NCBI GenBank assembly: GCA_035048815.1
Contig: JAUCBN010000062.1
Location: forward strand, 7,326,001 to 7,390,000
Reading direction: 5' to 3'
DNA from: Abelmoschus esculentus
Taxonomy: Eukaryota; Streptophyta; Magnoliopsida; Malvales; Malvaceae
Length of the DNA: 64,000 bases
Part shown: positions 12,945 through 22,651 of the stretch, in pieces
Layout of the letters: each line of letters begins with the position of its first letter
Numbering within the stretch: the first letter of the stretch is position 1
Program-made: the position numbers and the translations under genes
The notes under the pieces: generated by a model
What the model was told of the DNA's origin: nothing
Databases searched by the model: none
Seen by the model: the letters and a program-made list of their open reading frames with translations, nothing else

Positions 12945-14275
12945 TGATAAGTGCTCAACACACTATCACTTTATACTCCTTTTATCGGCATTTATCACCA
13001 AATATTCACCCACTTGAACCAATGCATGTGCTTAATGTGATATATTTAAAAGTTATACTTAAATAGATAATATTTATAGAAAAAGGCATGTTTTATTGTG
13101 TTTTCATATCTGTACAGGAAAACCATTGCCGCGGCAGAGACAAGGCCGAGGCAGGACCTGATGCCGAGGCAGCAGCAGGAAGACAGGAAGCAAAGTGATA
13201 GGCGATGGAAAGACAAAAATCCAAGGAACGTGTCTGGACTTGAAGCCCATGATTCGGAGCTGGCTAGCACAAGGAAAAGCCCAAAAGAAGACCACGCGGG
13301 AAAGCCCCCTTAGCCGAATTCAAACTTGGAAATATATTATTATTATGTACTTGACTTGTTCCCTACTCCAAGTTGTATTTTACATAGGAAAGGTTTGCCC
13401 TAGGTCTAGCCTATATAAAGACCTAGCCACCCAATGTATCAGATATCGAAAAACCTAGGGAGAGCCGACTTCTACTCTTGTTTACTTCCTCTCCATCATG
13501 TTCTAAAACCTTCATAGGGTTTAGGTGAAGGTTGTGGAGTATTTGTGAGAGGAGATTGTAATTTGTCTTTTATTCAATGCAATAAAGATTATCAAGGTTT
13601 GCTTATCCTTTGCTATTCCTTGTTCTTGCATTCAAGCCCGGGAGGGAAGTTTGTGAGTAATCCATTTATCTAAGCTCGGGAGAGTTAGATTCACGAAAGG
13701 GATAAGTACGATGTTTCAATCGCGAAATACTAACTCGGCCTAGGGATAGGTTAAGAGTTTCAGCGGCTAAAAGAAGTGTGAGATTGGTTGGTGAGTATAA
13801 TTGGTTCACGCCGGGAGGTATCATCAAGGACTAGTCATCTACTGCACTCTGACTTAGGGATAAGCGGAGTCATTCAAGGTCACTTTGCCGAACTTTGGTA
13901 AAGTCTGCCCACGAGCAAGGGATTGCCGCGGCAGACAGCGTTATCGCTGCCCAGGCAGTAAACTGCAGTGTTGCCGAGGCAGAGATATGCGATTGCATTG
14001 GATAAAGACAAGTCAATCAAGTCCACAATACAATACAACTGGATCCTGGCCCATCTCTCTCTCTAATATTTCGACTCTTTATTTTTATTCAATTATTTTA
14101 GTTTAAATAAATCACACCAATTCACTTGTGCTTTTATCTTTCCACAGAGCAAGGAGATAAAGGAAGCATATTAAGTATACCAGTCCCTGAGGAGACGATA
14201 ACTCGATAACATACTTATCACTTATTACTTGCGATGTGTCCGCTTGCACTAAACGCACACTTTTGACACGCGACA
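12945..14275 (+). mobile_element. Solo LTR, Athila family, plus strand
   Basis: 1,331 bp beginning TGATAAGTGCTCAACACA and ending TTTTGACACGCGACA, with standard TG...CA ends. The 5-bp target-site duplication TGTGC is at 12940-12944 and 14276-14280, so this is an intact integration reduced to a solo LTR by LTR-LTR recombination. A TATA box (TATATAAAG, 13412-13420) and a downstream AATAAA (13581-13586) mark the likely promoter and poly(A) region. Two triplets of TGCCnnGGCA palindromes lie at 13127, 13144 (as GGCCGAGGCA), 13162 and at 13924, 13948, 13972. It is closely related to the LTRs at 15208-16535, 40577-41904, 46462-47791 and 48062-49386. Small ORFs inside it are chance frames. Confidence 0.95.
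13412..13420 (+). promoter_or_regulatory. TATA box of the solo Athila LTR
   Basis: TATATAAAG in the context TCTAGCC...ACCTAGCC, conserved in every Athila LTR copy of the window: 41040-41048 and 46925-46933 on the plus strand, 16062-16070 and 48917-48924 on the minus strand (the last as TATATAAG). It lies upstream of an AATAAA signal, as expected for an LTR U3/R boundary. The transcription start itself was not determined. Confidence 0.7.
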
Positions 14276-14280
14276 TGTGC

Positions 14281-15109
14281 CTTGGCGTCTTACTCCTCCT
14301 CGCCTAGATGTAGGAAACTGAAAGTCATTCTTTGCGAGTTTGTTTAATATTTCAATAGCTTCCTCAGGTGCTTTATCCAGGAGTGTTCCGTTTGCCGAGG
14401 CATCTAACATAATCCTTGTCGGGGCATTTGTGGCATTGTAAAACATTGTCACTTGTGTCCATAAGGGAAATCCATGCAGCGGACACTTGTGCAATAGCTC
14501 TCTGTAGCGTTCCCATGCCTCGTACATTGGTTCGTCTTTAGCCTGTCGAAAAGAAGTAATTTCATTATGGATTCTATCATATAGATTAGTAGGATTAAAG
14601 CGAGTAATGAAATCACGGCAAAGTTCACTCCAGGATCCAATAGATCCTGCTGGAATGCTATTTAACCAAGCTTTCGCCCTATCCCTCAGTGAATAGGGGA
14701 ATAGCTTTAATCGCAAGACATCTTCATGGACTCCTTGGATTTTAAAAGAGTTGCAGATTTCCATGAAGGATTTGAGGTGCTGCCTTGCGTCTTCAGTTGC
14801 AGACCCACCAAATTGTCTAATTGTATTTAACATATTGAACATAACGGGTTTGAGTTCAAAATGGGCTGCTTCAATTTCCGGTGTAACGACTCTTGGGTTT
14901 AATCCGTTTAAGTCCTCTTCCAGGAAGTCCCTGACAGTGAGCTGTCGCGGCCCAGGTGGCGGCGGAAGTCCTGCATTGCCGGTAGGTAAGTTTTGTCCTG
15001 CCGGGTGATCTGCCATGGCTCCTTGTATTTGTCTCCTCAACCTTTGCCTTGTTCTTTCGATCTCTGGATCTAATTCGTACAAGGGGTTGGTTGGATTGAC
15101 CCTGGTCAT
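14281..15109 (-). pseudogene. A1 gag, N-terminal part (Athila capsid region)
   Basis: Structural polyprotein of an Athila-type retrotransposon. The likely start is the Met at 15109 (MTRVNPTNPLYELDPEIERT), because family proteins begin this way; the frame is open for 20 more hydrophobic codons up to a Met at 15169. A proline-rich segment is followed by LTVRDFLEEDLNGLNP, then the retrotransposon gag domain with FPYSLRDRAKAWLNSIP, FITRFNP and MYEAWERYRELLHKCP. The frame is uninterrupted until the solo LTR inserts at 14280, and resumes beyond it at 12939. Without the LTR this part would be an undamaged gag half. Confidence 0.9.
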
Positions 15110-15183
15110 ACACCAAGAAAAACAAAAGTAAAATAAAAATAAAAATAAACAAGAAAATAAAGAAAACAAAATTTAGTTGTCAG

Positions 15184-15201
15184 TCCCCGACAACGGCGCC
15201 A
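15184..15201 (-). other. Primer-binding site of A1 (tRNA-Asp type)
   Basis: Read on the minus strand, TGGCGCCGTTGTCGGGGA begins six bases after the 5' LTR end at 15208. It matches the 3' end of plant tRNA-Asp except for one position, which is the usual primer choice of Athila/Tat elements. It fixes the element's orientation and the LTR/internal border. Confidence 0.85.
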
Positions 15202-15207
15202 AAAACT

Positions 15208-16535
15208 TGTCGCGTGTCAAAAGTGCGCGTTCAGTGCAAGTGGACACATCGCAAGTAATAAGTGATAAGTATTTTATCGACTTATCGTCTCCTCAGGGAC
15301 CGGTATACTTAATATGCTTTCTTCACCTCCTTTTTCTGTGGAAAGATAAAAACACAAGTGAGTTGATTTGATTTATCTAAACTAAAATAACTAAGAATAC
15401 AGTAAAAGATTGAAATAGTAGAGAGAGATGGGCTAGGATCCAGTTGCGTTGTATTGTGGAATTGACTAACTTGTCTCCGTCCAATGCAATCGTATATCAC
15501 TGCCTCGGCAGCACTGCAGTTTTACTGCCTGGGCAGCGATAACACTGTCTGCCACGACAATCCCTTGCTCGTGGGCAGACTTTACCAAAGTTCGGCAAAG
15601 TATCCTTGAATGACTCCGCTTATCCCTAAGTTAGAGTGTTGTTGATGACTAGTCCTTGATGATACCTCCCGGCGTGAACCAATTATACTCACCAACCAAT
15701 CTCACATTTCTTTTAGCCGCTGAAACTCTTAACCTATCCCTAGGCCGAGTTAGTATTTCGCGATTGAAACAACGTACTTATCCCTTTCGTGAATCTAACT
15801 CTCCCGAGCTTAGATAAATGGATGATCACAATATCCTCTCTCGAGCTCAATTGTGAAACAAGGAATAACAAAGGATAAGCAAACCTTGATAATCTTTATT
15901 GCATTGAATGAAAGACAAAGTACAATCTCCCCTCACAAATACTCTACAACCTTCACCTAATCCCTAAGAAGGTTTAGAACATGATGGAGAGGAAAGAAAC
16001 AAGAGTAGAAGTCGGCTCTCTCCCTAGGTATTTTGTGTTCTATTACATTGGGTGGCTAGGTCTTTATATAGGCTAGACCTAGGGCAAACCTTTCCTAAGT
16101 AGAATACAACTTGGAGTAGGAAACAAGTTAAGTACATAATAAAATATGTTTCCAAGTTTATATTCGGCTAAGGGGCTTCCCCGCGTGGTCTTCCTTTGGG
16201 ATTTTCCTTGTGCTAACCAGTTCCGATTCATGGGCTTCAAGTCCAGACACGTTCCTTGGATTTTTGTCTTTCCATCACCTATAATCTTGCTTCCTGTCTT
16301 TCTGCTGCTGCCTCGGCATCAGGTCCTGCCTCAGTCTTGTCTCTGCCGCGGCACTGGTTCTCCTACATAGATATGAAAACGCAGTAAAACGTGCCTTTTT
16401 CTGTAAATATTATCTATATGAGTATAACTTCTAAATATATCACATTGAGTGCATGCATTGGTCCGAGTGAGTGTATATTTGGTAATTAATGCCCATAAAA
16501 GGAGTAAAAAGTGATAGTGTGTGGAGCACTTATCA
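15208..16535 (-). mobile_element. 5' LTR of Athila element A1
   Basis: 1,328 bp. On the plus strand it runs from TGTCGCGTGTCAAAAG to GGAGCACTTATCA, the reverse complement of TGATAAGTGCTC...TTTTGACACGCGACA. A TATA box is at 16062-16070 (reverse). TGCCnnGGCA-type palindromes occur at 15501, 15526 and, degenerate, at 15550. The right border meets LINE RNase H sequence directly (GAACA follows), so only one flank of the insertion survives and no TSD can be read. Confidence 0.93.
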
Positions 16536-19500
16536 GAACACAAAGCCCTAGTAGCTAAGACATGGGCTACAACGTTTGCGTCTCTAGGTACATAACAAAT
16601 CTTACAATCAGGCATAGTACCAAGAGTGGAGCGAATGCGGGACACCAAATGTTGTACGGTAGAGAGATCATGATGATGGTTGTAAACCTTGTTGGCAATG
16701 GAAGCTCAGTCAGTTTCAAATATCACGTGAGTCCAACCATTAGCAATTGCAAACTTTAGACCTTCTAATATGGCAAGAGCCTCAGCAGAAGCGGGGTTTG
16801 GGCAAATGAGCGGCATAGAACAACCACCCAGGACAACACCGGCGGAATCCCTGGCAATGACGCCAGCAACAGCACCTCTTAACACGGGGTCAAAGGCACC
16901 ATCCGTATTAATCTTGACGAAACTCGGATCCGGTTTCGTCCATCTAGCTTGAGCAAAAGTGGGCTCAGCTAGCCGGGAACGTAGATGGAAGGCATCATTA
17001 ATGGATGTATAGTCATTAAAAAGTTGGTTTGCATTGGAAACAATTAACCAAACCGGTTGAAGATGTCCATTATGGACAAAGTCATTTCGGCGATTCCATA
17101 AATTCCAAAGGATCGTGATAAGAAAAGAAAATTGATATAAGGAGAGAAAACCAGCAACTTCAGAGAGCCAATGGAGGGGGGATACAAAGGTATTGGTGAA
17201 AATTCGTGTAGGAAGCCCTGCCAACTGGAGTGTCTCGTTGGCACTAGGACAGTCCCTCATAGCATGGAGGTTGGTTTCAATGGCCATGTTACATATTGGG
17301 CATACTCCCGAACCAAGATTGGCCTGGAGGATTTTATGGCCAGATGGGAGAGCATCATGACATAAACGCTATCCAAAGGTACGAACCTTGGGTAGAGTAG
17401 GCAATTTAGACATAATTTTCCAAATCTTAGAGGGCCTGTTAACTGGTCCTGGCTATAATTGCAAAAAATTGGTAACCAGAACGAACTGTGTACAAGCCAG
17501 AGTCATGGTGACCCCCAAAGAGTGGTGTTTGTTGTGTCATTAATAATGGGTACATTAAGAATGGTGCTGGCATCTTCGTGGGAGAAATATTCTCTGACTT
17601 TTGAAACATCCCATCTTGGAAAATTAGGTAACATAAAAGAACCTGCTCGAAGAGGGACTTCGTCATTTATCTCATAATCCCCATAAAGGTTGACAGGCTG
17701 GATGCCACCCCATTTGTCAAAGTGGATTTGAATTTGGTTGGATATACCTGGGCGTTTGAAGAAGCCATTGCGGAGCTTAGAGAAAGCAATGCTAAGACCT
17801 TTCCAAGCAAATGAGGATCGCCGAGTGTAATCAGATTCGAAGATAGAACCCGATGGGTAATACTTGCATTTGTAGATCTGACTAAGGAGATTATCAGGTT
17901 CACAGATCAGACGCCAAATCTGTTTGCCTAGTAAAGCAACATTGAAGTGGTGAAGATCCCGAAACTCTATACCTCCTGCTACTTTAGGTAGACAGACGGT
18001 GCCCCAAGGGTGCATATGCCAACCTCGTTTGTCAGCTTTCCCAGACCACCAGTAACGGTGTATCGATGTGGTCATGTCATCAATAATGTTTTGGGGTAAA
18101 AGGTAGCAAGACATAACATACTATGGTATAGATTGGATGACAGATTTAATGAAAATTTCTCTACCACTAAAGGAAAAGAGATGTTTATCCCATTTACTCA
18201 GGCGAGCATTCACTTTTTCCCGGGTAAACCCCAAGGCTGCTGTCTTGTTCTTTCCTATTAGGAGAGGAACTCCCAGATAGATACCTGGATCAACCACTTC
18301 TCTTACATGAAGGATATCATTGATTTCTGACCGAAGCGACGTGGAGGTTTTCCGTGAAAAGAAAATAGTAGACTTTTCAAAATTCACCGCCTGCCCAGAC
18401 GAAGTAGCGTAGGTATGTAGAACATCCTTAAGGCGTTGAGCTTCTGTAGTTGTATTTTTAATGAAAACGATACAGTCATCAGCAAAAAGGAGGTGGTTGA
18501 CACGTGGCCCATTCCTACTGGTACAAAGTCCAGGGAGGTTACCATTTGTTTGCTCAGCATTGAGCAAGGCTGAAAGGCCTTGAGTACAAAAAAGAAACAA
18601 AAAGGGGGATAAAGGGTCCCCTTGTCGTAACCCTCTATGGGGTTTGAAGGGTCTTGAGAGGGAGTCGTTGATACGGACTTGAAAGGATACTGAGGATACA
18701 CACCTCATAATAAGGGAAACCCAACTAGAGTTAAAACCTAGACGAATCATAATCTATTCAAGAAAGGGCCATTCAACACGGTCAAAAGCCTTTTCCATAT
18801 CAAGTTTTAAGCTAGCACCTTTTGCAAGAGATGTTTCATCAGTATTTAGAGTATGGATGAGCTCATGGGCAATAAGGATGTTGTCAATAATGTTCCTTCC
18901 TTGAACAAAAGCAGCTTGATTGCCACTAATACATAAGGGTATGATAGATTTTAGACGATTAACAAGCACTTTCGATACAGTTTTATAAAGGAAAGTGCAA
19001 AGGCTAATAGGTCTAAGATGGCGCATAGTAGTGGGGTCACTGATTTTGGGAATAAGGACAATGATAGTACGATTGACCTCTTCCATATTAACCGACCCTC
19101 GTAGGAGTTTGAGACAAAGGTTTGTAAATTCGTTGCCAAGGAAATCCCAATGTTTCCTGAAGAAACTGCTCGGGAATCCATCAACACCCCGGGCTTTCCT
19201 CGGGTCAATATCACGAAAAGCAGTGGTAACTTCATCTGTTGTGAAATCCTTATTAAGATCAATGTTCATTGTTTCGGTAACAATGGTAGGAATGTTATCC
19301 AAGATGGAAGAGGCAATAGAAGGAGAGGAAGACGTAAAAAGGTTTTGAAAGTAAGAAATAGCAGTACACATGATGTCGTCTGTATATGTTTGGCATATAT
19401 TTTGGTTGTCTAGAAGTCAAGCAATATGATTCTTCCGTCGTCGGTTAGTTGCTCTAGCATGAAAAAAAGAGGTATTTTTATCACCATGTTCTAACCAGTG

Positions 19501-20530
19501 TGTCCGAGCTCGTTGAGCCCAGTATATTTCTTTCGCATTTAATAAGTTATCAAGCTCACTTTTAGCAGATATAAAGTTATGGATTTCCGTATCAGAAAGA
19601 TGGCGTTTGAGACACATATTAATAAAATCATTTAATTGAGTGATACGTTCATGGGATTTGATGCGTTTGTTAGTTTGCCAGGTAGCTAGGAATCGTCCAA
19701 TATCCTGGAGTTTATGAAGTGTCGAGCGAGATTGGTTGGACCATATCCCTCTGATTCGAGACAAAACTTCTGGGTCGTCAGTCCAACAATTCTCGTAACG
19801 AAAATTGGAGTGTTTTGGTCTGGAAGCTCGGGATGGGTTAGTATCCATTAAGATAGGGCAATGGTCAGAACGTGCCTGAAAAAACGATATAGCTTGGCAA
19901 TTAGGAAATGTATGAAACCAGGCGGAGTTACCAAGGAATCTATCGATTCGTTCCATAATGGTTTCCGTATTATGTTCAGATCTAGTCCAAGTGAACCATC
20001 CAGATGTTGGTTTACAATCAAAAAGATCATTCTTATCAAGACAATCTCTAAAATTATTAATTTGTGATCGCGCACGACGGATACCGCCTTGCTTTTCATT
20101 ATCATAAAGGATTTCATTAAAGTCCCCCCCCTAAAAGCCAGGGAAGGGAAGAGGATGATTTTAGAGTATCTATTGATTGCCAAGTTTTGTATTTGTTTGC
20201 AGTTTCGGGGAAACCATGTAAGCCGGAAAAATGAAATTTTAGTTGTCCAAAGGAAATAATGACATCAATATGGCGATCCGAGTAGGAAAGCAAATCAATA
20301 GTAGTTTTGTCATTCAAAATGAGAGAAAGCCTTGTACAAGAGAGGCTGGGATCAATAGCTATGCAGCCATGCATTCCTAGCTTAAACTTAATACGGTCCA
20401 TATTGTGTCTGTTCAACCTAATCTCACAAAGAAATAGAAAATCGACCTCGTGCTTGGAGGAAGCACGTTGTAGAGCGTGAACTGCCTGGGTGTTGCCAAG
20501 ACCCTGGCAGTTCCAACATAAGAGTTTCAT
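16536..20530 (-). pseudogene. LINE ORF2: endonuclease, reverse transcriptase, RNase H (broken)
   Basis: Replication protein of a plant L1 LINE, which nicks target DNA and reverse-transcribes the LINE RNA. The start MKLLCWNCQGLGN at 20530 is the AP-endonuclease N-terminus; further endonuclease motifs are FLCEIRL, GDFNEIL and SDHCPI. RT follows (about 19370-18200) with GVDGFPSSFF, LRPISLC, QAAFVQGR, LDMEKAFDRVEW, GLRQGDPLSPFLF and the catalytic LLFADDC. A zf-RVT region (about 17370-17250) has CPIC and C/H ligands. The RNase H domain has NTDGAF, SAEALA and IFETD. Lesions: an eight-G run at 20124-20131 causing a +1 shift in the endonuclease, in-frame stops at 19417, 18754, 18121, about 17369 and 16706, and a frameshift near 17510. 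The C-terminus is cut by the A1 LTR. It is clearly dead. Confidence 0.93.
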
Positions 20531-21228
20531 TTTTCTTGGCGGGGTTGATCACCGTCAACCACCGCCGGAGAGTTTTTTCCGCTGCTCATTCCAGCTTTCC
20601 CAGTAAGAGCCTTAGTCAAATGACGAGGACTCTTCGTTATGTGGCCCACAATAGAAGGTGGTGTTTGCTCGGAATCTCTACTCGAAATTCGATATAGAAT
20701 GAAAGAATGAGAAAAAACACAATAAGATGTATAGGTTGAGATCCCAATCAAGGGTGGTATAATGAAAAGGAAAGTAATATTTTGAAGAAACCCCAAGTTA
20801 GAAATATTGATTATACTATGAAAAGTGTTAAAAAGAAACCCTTTGAAGGGTGGCATATAAATAGAAGCATAGTTGACACAAGTGAGTATGCTTGGCAGAA
20901 AAGATGTTAAAGAAAAACTGCTCAAGATGAAGGGGCTCATTAACACAAAGGTATCAATAAGAATAAATAAGAGAGGAGAAAAAACAATAATATAACATAA
21001 AGAGTAAAAAAACAAGGCAATAAAAGTATTATTATTCCATATAGAAGAAAGATGTGAATAAAAAGACCTAAAAACAAAGGCTATGAAGCCATGTATTCCT
21101 AAGAAACTGAAATACATAGAATAAATAAAAAGAAGAAAAGCGACATCATGCTGAGAGACAGCACGTTGCAAAACAGGAACTGCCTGGGTATTGCCATAAC
21201 CCTGACAGTTCCAACAAAGGATTATCAT
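20527..21228 (-). CDS. Extra LINE ORF of 233 codons between ORF1 and ORF2
   Basis: Uninterrupted ORF whose ATG overlaps the ORF1 stop (ATGA at 21225-21228) and whose stop overlaps the ORF2 ATG (ATGA at 20527-20530). Its first 34 residues resemble the ORF2 endonuclease start (LCWNCQGYGNTQAVPVLQRA against LCWNCQGLGNTQAVHALQRA), with weaker similarity further on (GIHGFIAF against GMHGCIAI). Its last 25 residues resemble the ORF1 C-terminus (KAGMSSGKNSPAVVDGDQPR against KAGMSSTKNSPAEVDVDQPR). The middle is unusually rich in F, L, I, S and Y. It looks like a tandem duplication of the ORF1/ORF2 junction with a strongly diverged or replaced core. The endonuclease catalytic motifs are absent. Function is unknown; it may only be a spacer left open. 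Confidence 0.55.
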   Translation of the reverse strand: MIILCWNCQGYGNTQAVPVLQRAVSQHDVAFLLFIYSMYFSFLGIHGFIAFVFRSFYSHLSSIWNNNTFIALFFYSLCYIIVFSPLLFILIDTFVLMSPFILSSFSLTSFLPSILTCVNYASIYMPPFKGFLFNTFHSIINISNLGFLQNITFLFIIPPLIGISTYTSYCVFSHSFILYRISSRDSEQTPPSIVGHITKSPRHLTKALTGKAGMSSGKNSPAVVDGDQPRQEK

Positions 21229-22651
21229 TTCGCTCGGCGGGGTTGATCCACATCAACCTCCGCCGGAGAGTTTTTTGTGCTGCTCATCCCAGCCTTTTCA
21301 ATAGAAGCCCTGCCTGGTGGTCTTTCCCTTTTAGGCTTGTTGCCCTCATCAGAAGGCGGAGTACGTTTGGTACCTCGGCTTAAAGTAGGACGGACAACAC
21401 GTTTTGGCGTTGGTGCATTATCAATCCAATCGACAACCTCTTGGAAAGCTTGATCATTGTTCAGGTCAACCTCTAAGTCTTGGAGTTCGAGATCTAGTAG
21501 GCTCACCTCCCCGTTGTCTTCATTAGTCTTCTGTCTTGCAGTAATATTAGAACCATGATCTGGAAGAACTATTTGCAATGGAGGGCACCGACGAGCAGAT
21601 AATCTACTAGCAACGGTTGGGAGAATACGAGGGCCTTTTAGAGTAGCTTGTAACAGGTCCTTATTTGGCATTGATTCCAGATCATTAACTGGAGGAGATG
21701 GCATAGGGGCTTTACCTTTGTCATTAACTGGAGAGGATGGCATAGGGGCTTTACCTTTGTCGTTAACTGGAGAGGATGGCACATGGGTTTTACCTTTGTC
21801 ATTGGCATTGGAGTTTGAAGTTTGAGAGGAAGTTGGTGTTGGCTTAGCATCATGGGCGTTGGTAATATAGCGGATACGACCTTTTTGTAAAGGTTGTGCA
21901 TCCTTCTTTTTAGGAACAAAGCGAAGCCAGTCTCCATATTGGAGATGTTCGGGTCGAGCCTCGATCGGAATAGGACAGAACTCCGTAGGGTGGCCAACTC
22001 TACCGCAAACATGACAGATAGTAGGAAGACATTCGTATTGAAGCATGCAGAACCTTTTGGAAGGCCCCCCTCCAATAGCAACACATCGCCTAATTGGTTT
22101 GGTGGCATCTAAGATTAACCCAACACGGAGGTAGTCAATCATATTGAAATCAATTTTCCTTGTATCAATTTTTGTTATCGTTCCATTTATGGTCCCAAGT
22201 GATTTTCCAGTGTTGTGGGCAGACTCCTCGGAAGCAAGAAGGACGGGTGGGATGTTATAGATACGAACCCAAACATTCATTATTGTAAAAGAGTGTTCAT
22301 CGAAGCTGATAGTAGGATTATATTGCACGAGAGCTAACCATTCATCGTTGTAAGTCCAAGGTCCCTGGCTAGGGTATCCTCCTTAGTATTCTCATCTTTA
22401 AAACGGATAAGGAATATATGTGGCTTCAAAATTCGCATTGAAATTACTTTTGCTGGAGTCCAGATTCCGGTGAATGCTTTGACAATCACTTGGTCGTCTA
22501 TTTCCTTAGATGTTCTAAGGTTTCCAAGCAAAGTGGATTGTGTTTCCTCTTCAGAGGTAACCCAAGAAGTACTTGGTTGAAAGACAGCAACCTGTTCATC
22601 CTCAGTGAACTGGAAATTTTTAAGTTGTTGGAGAAAGGCTTTGGAATCCAT
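21225..22651 (-). pseudogene. LINE ORF1: DUF4283 and CCHC zinc-knuckle RNA-binding protein (frameshifted)
   Basis: Nucleic-acid-binding protein of plant L1 elements, presumed to coat the LINE RNA. The chosen start is MDSKAFLQQLKNFQF at 22651, giving about 475 codons, a normal ORF1 length. A DUF4283-like region spans the first 200 residues or so (VIVKAFTGIWTPAKV, IFLIRFKDE, WVRIYNIPP), followed by LRVGLILDATKPIRR and the knuckle CHVCGRVGHPTEFC. Three tandem 39-bp units (21682-21798) encode SSPVNDKGKAPMP-like repeats. The C-terminus is basic and proline-rich. A one-base loss near 22350 puts the first 100 codons out of frame with the rest. The stop overlaps the next ATG as ATGA. Confidence 0.88.
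21682..21798 (-). repeat. Three tandem 39-bp units inside LINE ORF1
   Basis: Units at 21682-21720, 21721-21759 and 21760-21798 share TCATTAACTGGAGAGGATGG and GGGGCTTTACCTTTG with few changes. Thirty-nine is a multiple of three, so the reading frame is kept and a 13-residue S/P/K-rich motif is repeated in a disordered part of the protein. Confidence 0.9.

Larger units (their letters stand above)
12116..16535 (-). mobile_element. Athila-type Ty3/gypsy element A1, 3'-truncated
   Basis: Minus-strand element with its 5' LTR at 16535-15208, a tRNA-Asp-type primer-binding site and a gag gene read leftwards to about 12116, where it is cut off by satellite DNA. Protease, RT, RNase H, integrase and the 3' LTR are missing. 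Gag is interrupted by a plus-strand solo LTR of the same family (12945-14275). The primer-binding site complementary to tRNA-Asp, the gag type and the LTR ends TGATAAG...CGACA point to the Athila lineage. The 5' LTR abuts the RNase H region of a LINE at 16535/16536, so A1 inserted into the LINE and a later deletion removed the rest of A1 together with the LINE 3' end. Confidence 0.88.

Noticed and set aside
13098..13458. Overlapping ORFs in Athila LTRs (also 16146, 40623, 46508, 49062).
   Set aside because: Not conserved as frames among the five LTR copies; the regions carry promoter-type signals instead.
16706..17287. A free-standing host RNase H-like gene.
   Set aside because: It lies in order behind the LINE RT and zf-RVT and carries the same kind of stop codons, so it is the ORF2 C-terminus.
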